NCBI RefSeq assembly: GCF_031755915.1
Contig: NC_083384.1
Location: forward strand, 22,895,001-22,959,000
Source of the DNA: Ziziphus jujuba
Lineage: Eukaryota > Streptophyta > Magnoliopsida > Rosales > Rhamnaceae
DNA: 64,000 nucleotides
Reading direction: 5' to 3'
Shown here: positions 57,461-64,000 of the stretch, piece after piece
Layout of the letters: each line of letters starts with the position of its first letter
Numbering within the stretch: the stretch's first letter is position 1
The notes under the pieces: generated by a model
Told to the model about the DNA's origin: nothing
The model's database searches: none
The model's input: only the letters and a program-made list of their open reading frames with translations
Made by a program: the position numbers and the translations under genes

Positions 57461-58258
57461 CTATAGAAAGACATCTTCAAAATCCTGTAAAAGAGAAGAG
57501 ATAGAACTTGGCAATTCAAGGTCTTGGGGATTAGCTTGATCATTTACATAAAAATCTTTATAAGTCATGACCAGCAAGGATTTATCACTTAGAAATGCCT
57601 TTTTTACTTCTCCAAAACTCAGGTAAAAATTCTTCTTTTTCTTTTCTTTCCTTTCTTTTTCCCTCTCACTCACGGATTCACCTTTTCTCTCACCACTCTC
57701 GGCTTTTGCTTATTTTCTCTCACTCTTGGGTTTGTCTTGCTCTTTCCACTCAATTTGAGTTTTAGAATACTTACTTTGGACAGCAAGTTCGAACCTACCT
57801 TCTTTGTTGGATGGTGAAACCATGGGTGCCATGCTTGCTTTCTCCTTGAGTCGTTCGGCGTCTCTTGTTTGTTGCATTTGTAATAGGTCTCTAAATACCG
57901 CCTTTGGAGTTAATGGCTCCAGGTTAACCTTTTTTCCCTTAAATTTAAAAACAATGGAATTCTCTATTCCATAGTGTATGGCATCCTTATCAAATTGCCA
58001 TGGCCTTCCCAATAAAATGTGACCAGCATGCATGGGAATAACATCACATAATACAACATCCACATATTTATCAATACTGAATTTTACTTTAGCTTGTTTG
58101 TTTACTTTCATCTCACTACTGTCATTAAGCAATTGTAATCTATATGGCTCTAGATGTTTAATGGTTGTTAAACCTAATTTATAAACTACCACATTACTAA
58201 TTACATTTGCACAACTTCCACAATCAACTAGCATACTACAAATGTTATCTTTGTACAT
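57461..58258 (-). pseudogene. CR-9 protease and linker
   Basis: The protease is open at 58258-57710: active site 'MLVDCGSCANVISNVVVYKL' (DSG changed to DCG), then '[19 protein letters not shown]'. The Lys/Glu linker 57673-57461 ('REKERKEKKKKNFYLSFGEV') leads to RT. A stop separates the two. A small deletion next to 58258 removes the Gag/protease border, and CR-9 ends there abruptly. Confidence 0.85.
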
Positions 58259-58803
58259 GGCAATTTGATAAGGATACCATACATTATGGTCAAGAAAATG
58301 CCATTATATTTTGAGTTGAAGGTAGAAAAATTAAGCTTTAGTCATTAACACCAAAAGAAGTATTTAAAGATCAATTGTAAATGCAATAAAGAAGGGAGGC
58401 TGAACAGCAATGGGAGAAGTCAAGCATGCCACCCATGGCTTCAACTAGTATTTAAGAGAGCAAGGTCAAGTTGCACCACCAAGGTAAGTTTTCTAAACCC
58501 GCGAATGAGAAGAAAAAGAAAGAGAAAACCAAGAGTGATAAAGAGAAAGAGAAACTTGAGAGTGAGAAAGAAGGGAAAAAGAAGAAAAAGAAAAACTTTT
58601 ATCTTAGCCAAGGTGAGGTTAAAAAAAGAATTTTTGAGTGATAAACCAATGCTGGTCATGATTTATAAATATGCTAATTTAAACCATTTAGCTAACCTTG
58701 AAGAGCTTGTATTGTCAAGTTCTATATCTTCTTTTCTACAGGAATTTAATGATGTCTTTCCAAAGGAGATTCTTATATGTTTACCACCTATTCAAGGGAT
58801 TGA
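58259..58803 (+). pseudogene. CR-8 protease end and linker, plus strand
   Basis: It starts within 'WQFDKD' of protease and gives 'HYGQENAIIF', 'SLTPKEVFKDQL' and the Lys/Arg/Glu linker (58505-58640) in changing frames. Stops are frequent. It is the reverse complement in orientation to CR-9, and the two meet head to head at about 58259. Confidence 0.78.
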
Positions 58804-59633
58804 ATGTCAAATAGATTTTATTCCAGAGTCGCAATTTCTAATAGGCCTGCATATAGAAGTAATCTTGAGGAGACAAAGGAATTACAAAGTCAGGTAAGTG
58901 AATTGCTTGAAAAAGAATACATTAGAGAAAGTATGAGTCCTTGTGTTGTACCCGTGTTATTAGTAGCTAAGAAAGATGGTTCATGGTGTATGTGTGTAGA
59001 TTGTAGAGCTATTAATAACATAACCATTAAGTATAGGTATCTTATTCCTAGACTAGATGATATGCTTGATGAGTTATATGGTGCATGCATGTTTTCTAAA
59101 TTTGATATTAGGAGTGGGTATCATCAAATTAGAATGAAAGAGGGAGATGAGTGGAAAACCCTATTTAAAAATAAGTATGGTTTGTATGAATGGTTAGTAA
59201 TGCCTTTTGGTTTAACTAATCAACCTAGCACTTTTATGAGATTATGAACCATGCTAAGCGTCCATTCATTGGAAAATTTATGGTTGTGTACTTTGATGAT
59301 ATTCTTGTATATAGTAGAAATTTATATGATCATGTAGGACACCTTAGGTTAGTTTTAGAAGTACTTGTGGAGGAAATATTGTTTGCTAACATTAAAAAAT
59401 GTAATTTTTGCCAAAATGAGCTTGTATTTCTAGGTGCTGCAAGGATTAAAGTTAACCAATCCAAGGTCAAAGCCAATCAAGAGTGGTGGAAACCTACAAC
59501 CATCACCCAGATAAGGAGTTTTCATGGTTTGTCTAGCTTATACAGGAGATTTGTCAAAGATTTTAGTACAATTACAGCACCATTGACCAAGATTGTCAAG
59601 AAGAATGTGGGATTCCAATGGGGAGAAGCATAA
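58804..59633 (+). pseudogene. CR-8 reverse transcriptase
   Basis: Two open pieces. 58804-59247 has '[20 protein letters not shown]', '[13 protein letters not shown]' and '[17 protein letters not shown]'. 59244-59633 has the catalytic '[12 protein letters not shown]', thumb 'NIKKCNFCQNELVFLG' and 'RSFHGLSSLYRRFVKDF'. A 1-base slip at about 59245 separates them. It ends in TAA 59631-59633 at the codon where CR-1 and CR-7 also stop. Confidence 0.88.
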
Positions 59634-59973
59634 AAGATGTCTTTTAATTTGTTGAAAGAAAAATTTACTAATGCTCCTTCATTAATGTTACAAAAATTTT
59701 CTAAAACTTTTGAAATTGAACGTAATGCTTCTGTTATAGGTATTGGAGTTGCGTTGATGCAAGAAGGACGACCTATAATATATTTTAGTGAGAAGTTGAA
59801 TGTAGATGCAATGAGTTATCCAACTTATAACAAAGAGATATATGCTTTTGTTCGAGCTCTAGAGACATGGCAACATTACTTGATGCCAAAGGAATTTGTG
59901 ATTCACATAGATCATGAATCTTTGAAGCATATTAAAGGACAAGGAAAGATTAACTAAAGGCATGGAAGGTGGA
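59634..59973 (+). pseudogene. CR-8 RNase H
   Basis: '[17 protein letters not shown]', '[20 protein letters not shown]' and '[20 protein letters not shown]' are RNase H; '[16 protein letters not shown]' is its end. The frame stops at 59955-59957, and sequence is cut at 59973 by the CR-10 LTR. It is in the same phase as RT, separated only by the shared TAA. Confidence 0.85.
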
Positions 59974-61104
59974 TGATGAGAAACTGTCTGTACCCGCATA
60001 GTCGACTACCCATTGGGGTGTTGACCCATTACTAATGAAGACCGGGCCAATCACTAGGTCTCAAGCCAAGAGATTTAAGGAAAACATAGCTGCTTTTATA
60101 TAGGAAGTTATCAATTCTCAAAAAGGCTTGTCCATACCCAAAAATACAAAGCCTGTTTTAAGCATCCAAATGGTGGAGGCGGAAACGGACCCGGGTAGGT
60201 ATTTTCGTGCAAATATGGGCTACGGGCAGCATGCAGTGGATCCAACACTCAATGGATTTAAAGAATATCATTAAGAGGTCATGGAATCAAGCCAAGGGAG
60301 AATCAAAAGCAACCACAATGGGCATTTACGCATAGAGGGAATAGTTGGTCAGTTTTGCTGTATTTGTTGTTTGCTTTACTGTATTTGTTGATTTGACATT
60401 TTCTCTTTATTCCAAGCAAGGGTAACCTGTGGGACTCATAAATAATCCTATTTTTCATCCTAGATGGCATATGGGAGTTGATTTGGAGCCTTTTCAAGCT
60501 GGAATTTGGTCAAAGATAGCTTAATGGTCAAACTAGTCAACGAGTTTCCTAATTTGATTTTGACTTTTTGTTTTAGGAAATTAGTCTTTTATTTGGTTTC
60601 TATTTATTTATTTTCTGGAAAAAAAAACTTAGGAAACTTATTATTTTATTATTTTTATTTTAAATTAATTAATTTCGCATTCAAAATAAAGGAATTAATT
60701 AATCAAAATTAGAATTAGGAAAGGAATGGAATTTTGGCCTGATTAGGAAATTGACATTGTATGGTCGGTTTTCTCTTAGATTTTTAGGGTTTATTGCTTT
60801 GTGACTTTAACCTATTTAAAAGTTATTTTTCAATGAGAATGCACCTTCAATATTATTCAGAAAATATTTGTGAGATAGAATTATCTTAGTTCTGTTTGAA
60901 CACCTAAAACGCCATTAGAGAGTGAGTGTTATAAGTTTGCTTTATCAATAGGACAGCCATCACCTATTGTGGTGTCTTCATTATACCAAGATTTCTAATC
61001 ACAGGTTTGTTAGGGTTAAGGTTATTCCATAAGAACTTGAACTTAATTGAGATCTGGGCTAATGTAATACGAGGTTAGGCGTAAGTCGACCTAGGTTTGT
61101 ATCA
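59974..61104 (+). mobile_element. CR-10 5' LTR, 1131 bp
   Basis: TGATGAGAAACTG to GACCTAGGTTTGTATCA, followed by a primer site, so it is the 5' LTR of a plus-strand element inserted in CR-8 RNase H. The left flank is GTGGA; the partner lies beyond the window. The TATA word is at 60813-60820. The first 400 bp hold the LTR-coded pol tail with stops. Confidence 0.92.
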
Positions 61105-61106
61105 TT

Positions 61107-61118
61107 TGGTATCAGAGC
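61107..61118 (+). promoter_or_regulatory. Primer binding site of CR-10
   Basis: TGGTATCAGAGC, 2 bp after the LTR. Perfect tRNA-Met type. Confidence 0.92.
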
Positions 61119-62217
61119 CAAGATTTTGTTCAGGTTTGATCTATCTTATTTGTTTTATTTTGTTTTGTGTACTGAAATTTTAGCATTGGGTTAAGGTTGC
61201 TTTTATCATCATACATGTTCTGCAGTTCAAAAAAAAAAAAAAAAAAACAATTTGTTTCCTAGTCAAATTAGGTTTCCTTGTTTTACTGTATTTTTGCTTT
61301 CTAGTTTATTGGTTTGTTTTCATCATTTTTCTTGTTAATTTGGTTTATTGTTGATTTTTCTTTGCTGTTTTAATCTTAATTAGTTGCATTCATATATTAT
61401 AAAAGAAAAAGAAAAAAGAAGAGAGTTTTGAAAGCATATTGCATAAAAACCTAAAAATCGTGCAATTTGTTATTATTGGAGTGAGGTCTCGGAATTGGTG
61501 GAATTTTGGTGTTGGTATTGCAATTTTTGTTGTTGATTCTTGCTACTGGAGTTGTGTTTGAGTTTTGTGAGTGAATTAAAAAAAAAAAGCCGAATAAAAA
61601 AAAAAGAGCCGGTTTGTTGAAATTTGAGAGTTTTAATTTGTTTGAGCTGGAAATTTTGAATTGTGAAATTTGGAGTTGCTGGAAATTCAATTTTATTGAT
61701 GGATATTTGAATTTTGAGTGTTAAAATTATTTGGATTAAAATTGATAAATGATTTGCAAAAACTTAAATTACAAGAATAACAACCAACAACTATTCTATA
61801 TTTTTGTTCGAATTGATTCTTGTTCATTGTTTGAATCTCTTTTCTAAATTTTATCCTTGAATTATGGGTTTATTCATATTCTATTTAGTTCTTTATTCAT
61901 TCCAAAATTTTTCTTGTTGATTTATCTTGTTTTTGCTTAGAAAGGCCAAGATTAGGTTTTATCAATCCGCTCGGTAATTGATTATTTTTGCTTGTTGTTT
62001 TATTAATAAGTTTAAATTCAGGTACACTTGTGATCTAGTTGTGTTTTAAGTGTCTTTTAATTAGAACTTTGAGTTAATTCTTTAAATGGAAAAGGCAAGA
62101 GAGTTAAAAGAGGGTAAAAGACGAAACTAGTGTGCAAACATGAGTGATGAGACCTTGTTTGAGTGAAACGCATGAGGGAGTGAATTTGGTGACGATTTTT
62201 GTATTATTTTTACTAAC
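61119..62217 (+). mobile_element. CR-10 untranslated leader
   Basis: About 1.1 kb non-coding. It has A tracts at 61229-61247, 61577-61589 and 61597-61606, collinear with the reverse complement of the CR-4 leader, and ends 'TTTTACTAACATGGCAGATCC' at gag. Confidence 0.85.
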
Positions 62218-62786
62218 ATGGCAGATCCAAGGATAAGGACAGGATATGGATCTTTAATAATTAATAAAGAGGAATCTGTGGCATTCATAGGTGATTTAAA
62301 AGCAATGGGAAGTGGATGAGAACATACCAAAATAATGGCAATCATGGAACAACTCCAACGGATGAATGCTCACTTTGATCACCTAGATAAAAAAATTGGA
62401 CAGAGTTAGGAACTCACAAGGTGGACCAAATACAAGGTTTGATATACATGGAAGCGCAGGTCGAGGTTGAGGTCGAGGAGGCTAAGGACGACCTAGAGAG
62501 GCATTCTGGGAAGGTAATTTTAGGACATAACCTTGAAGAAGAAATTGATGATATTTTTGCACTCTAAGCAAGACCAATCCGTGGGAGACTAGCAAGGGAA
62601 GAGGATGATGATCTTGGAAATATTAAGGTAAACATACCACATTTTATGGGAAAAAGTGATCCGGAGGCTTACCTAGAATGGGAGAAGCAAATGGAGATGA
62701 TATTCAATTGTCATAACTATTTGGAGGCTAAGAAGGTAAAATTGGCAGCTTTGGAATTTGCTCATTATGCACTCCAATGGTGGACA
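62218..62786 (+). pseudogene. CR-10 gag, N-terminal part
   Basis: Start ATG 62218 (MADPRIRTGYGSL) in the conserved context CTAACATGG. Gag core sequence appears near 62600-62780 ('[20 protein letters not shown]', 'ALQWWT') in shifted frames. Stops begin about 34 codons in. It is cut at 62786 by the CR-11 LTR, and the rest should lie beyond the window. Confidence 0.85.
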
Positions 62787-63894
62787 TGATGAGAATCCAC
62801 CCGAGCCCGTACAACCGACAACCCACTAGGGTGCTGATTCGATATGGATGAAGACTGGGCCAATCACTAGGGCTCAAGCTAAGAAGTTTAAAGACAACTT
62901 GGCTGACTTTATACAGGGAATAATCCATTCTCAAAAGGGCTTGTCCATACCCGAAGATACTAGACCTGTTTTAAGCATTCAAGTCGTGTAAACTGATATG
63001 GAACTGAGTGATTTTGGTGCATTTATGGATTCTAGGCAGAGGGAAATGGGTTTAAATCTTCTTGAATTCACTTGATATCATTAAGAAGTCATGGGAACTA
63101 GTCAAGATTGAAGCTAAGCTGGTCATTTAGGGCTTGTTCTCACGAGGGAGAAATTGGCCGGTTTTACTGTATTTGGCTGAGTTGGCTTTTTCTCTTTGAT
63201 CCAAGCAAAGGCAACATGTGGGATCCATGATAATCCTATTTGGCATCCGAAAAAGCATATGGAAGCTGATTTGGAGCTTAAATGGGTCAAAGGTTGGTCA
63301 AAGTCAACTTAGTCAAAAAGCTAATATTTTAGTTTTCCAATTTGATTTCTACTTTTTGTTTTAGGAAATTATCTTTAATTTTGGTTTTTATTTGTTTATT
63401 TTCTGGACAAATAACTTTAGAAAAGTTATAATTTTATTATTTTTGTTGTAAATTAATTCATTCCTAATTCAAAATAAAGGATTTAATTAATCAACTTAAG
63501 ATTAGGAAAGGTTGCAAATTTCGGCCAACACTTTAGTTTCCTATTGCTAGCCAGTCTTGTCTTAGATTTTAAGGTTTTATTTTGTGAATTTTCCAGCCTA
63601 TTTAAATATTTTTTTTTATCAATAATATTCAGTACATTATTGATATAGAAATTATTTTGTGAGACAGAATTCTCTTTATTTTCATTGAACACCTAAAACA
63701 CCATTAGAGAGTGGGTGTTTTGGTTTTGAATTATCAATAGGATATCCATCACTTATTATGGCGTCTTCATTATATTAAGGTTTCTAAACACAGGTTGGTT
63801 AGGGGTTGAGGTCAGTCAATTAAAATCTGAACTTAATTGAGATCCGGACTAATAGAATACAGGTTTAGGTGCATGTCGACCTTGATTCGTCTCA
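62787..63894 (+). mobile_element. CR-11 5' LTR, 1108 bp
   Basis: TGATGAGAATCCACCC to GACCTTGATTCGTCTCA, followed by a primer site. The TATA word is at 63599-63606. It inserted in CR-10 gag after 'QWWT'; left flank GGACA. Confidence 0.92.
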
Positions 63895-63896
63895 TT

Positions 63897-63908
63897 TGGT
63901 ATCAGAGC
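63897..63908 (+). promoter_or_regulatory. Primer binding site of CR-11 and start of its leader
   Basis: TGGTATCAGAGC, 2 bp after the LTR. The remaining 92 bp to the window end match the leader of CR-10 ('AATTTTGTTCGGGTTTAATCTATCTTATTTG'). Confidence 0.9.
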
Positions 63909-64000
63909 CAAATTTTGTTCGGGTTTAATCTATCTTATTTGCTTTATTTTGTTTTGTGTTAATCTGCAATTTTAGCATTAGGTCAAGATTGCTTCAACCA

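Overview
This window looks like a piece of heterochromatin from a large, repeat-rich flowering-plant genome. I can find no host gene, rRNA or tRNA in it. Nearly all of the 64 kb is LTR retrotransposons inserted into one another. Plant origin is suggested by tRNA-Met-type primer binding sites (TGGTATCAGAGC), by plant-type chromovirus Gag and Pol motifs, and by C-to-T decay in the older copies. The species cannot be named from the sequence.

Positions 1-16857 hold a Ty3/gypsy family with very long LTRs (about 3-4 kb), here called TK and most like the Tekay/Del clade. TK-1 (1-5300, + strand) has two LTRs around an internal region collapsed to about 240 bp. TK-2 (5301-13978, - strand) keeps a decayed gag-pro-RT region and a 5' LTR. 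That LTR is split by TK-3, a 3027-bp solo LTR with a perfect AAAAC target duplication. TK-2 itself abuts TK-4 (13979-16857) about 14 bp inside that LTR. A relic of a Tat/Ogre-like gag follows (about 16960-17236).

Positions 17237-43180 are one nest of a second Ty3/gypsy family, called CR. It has LTRs of about 1.1 kb and a CRM-like chromovirus Gag/PR, and its pol reading frame runs into the 3' LTR. Reading boundaries and 5-bp target duplications gives CR-1 (17237-43180, TCATG) containing CR-2 (18745-36435, CTTTG), which contains CR-3 (21365-33545, TAACY), which contains CR-4 (25527-31832, AAATA). A solo LTR (CR-5) with another solo LTR inside it (CR-6) sits in the protease of CR-1. CR-4 is the youngest: its LTRs are both 1136 bp and about 1.6% different. 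It has an open gag-protease frame but no reverse transcriptase or integrase core.

Positions 43186-44851 are not recognised. From 44852 to the end there are more CR elements, mostly on the + strand. CR-7 is interrupted by a nearly intact Ty1/copia element (CP-1, 45125-51306, duplication TCCTA). A gag fragment carries a solo copia LTR (CP-2, duplication ATAAT). A minus-strand CR-9 joins a plus-strand protease/RT/RNase H fragment (CR-8) head to head at about 58259. Finally CR-10 and CR-11 start, one inside the other, and run off the window.

The most interesting signal is in the CR family. Four separate insertions (CR-2, CR-3, CR-4, CR-9) share the same internal fusion of the RT thumb to the C-terminal tail of integrase, so a deleted, non-autonomous lineage has been copied repeatedly, presumably by proteins from full-length relatives. 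All three copies that still carry RT plus RNase H (CR-1, CR-7, CR-8) share an in-frame TAA at the same codon between those two domains.
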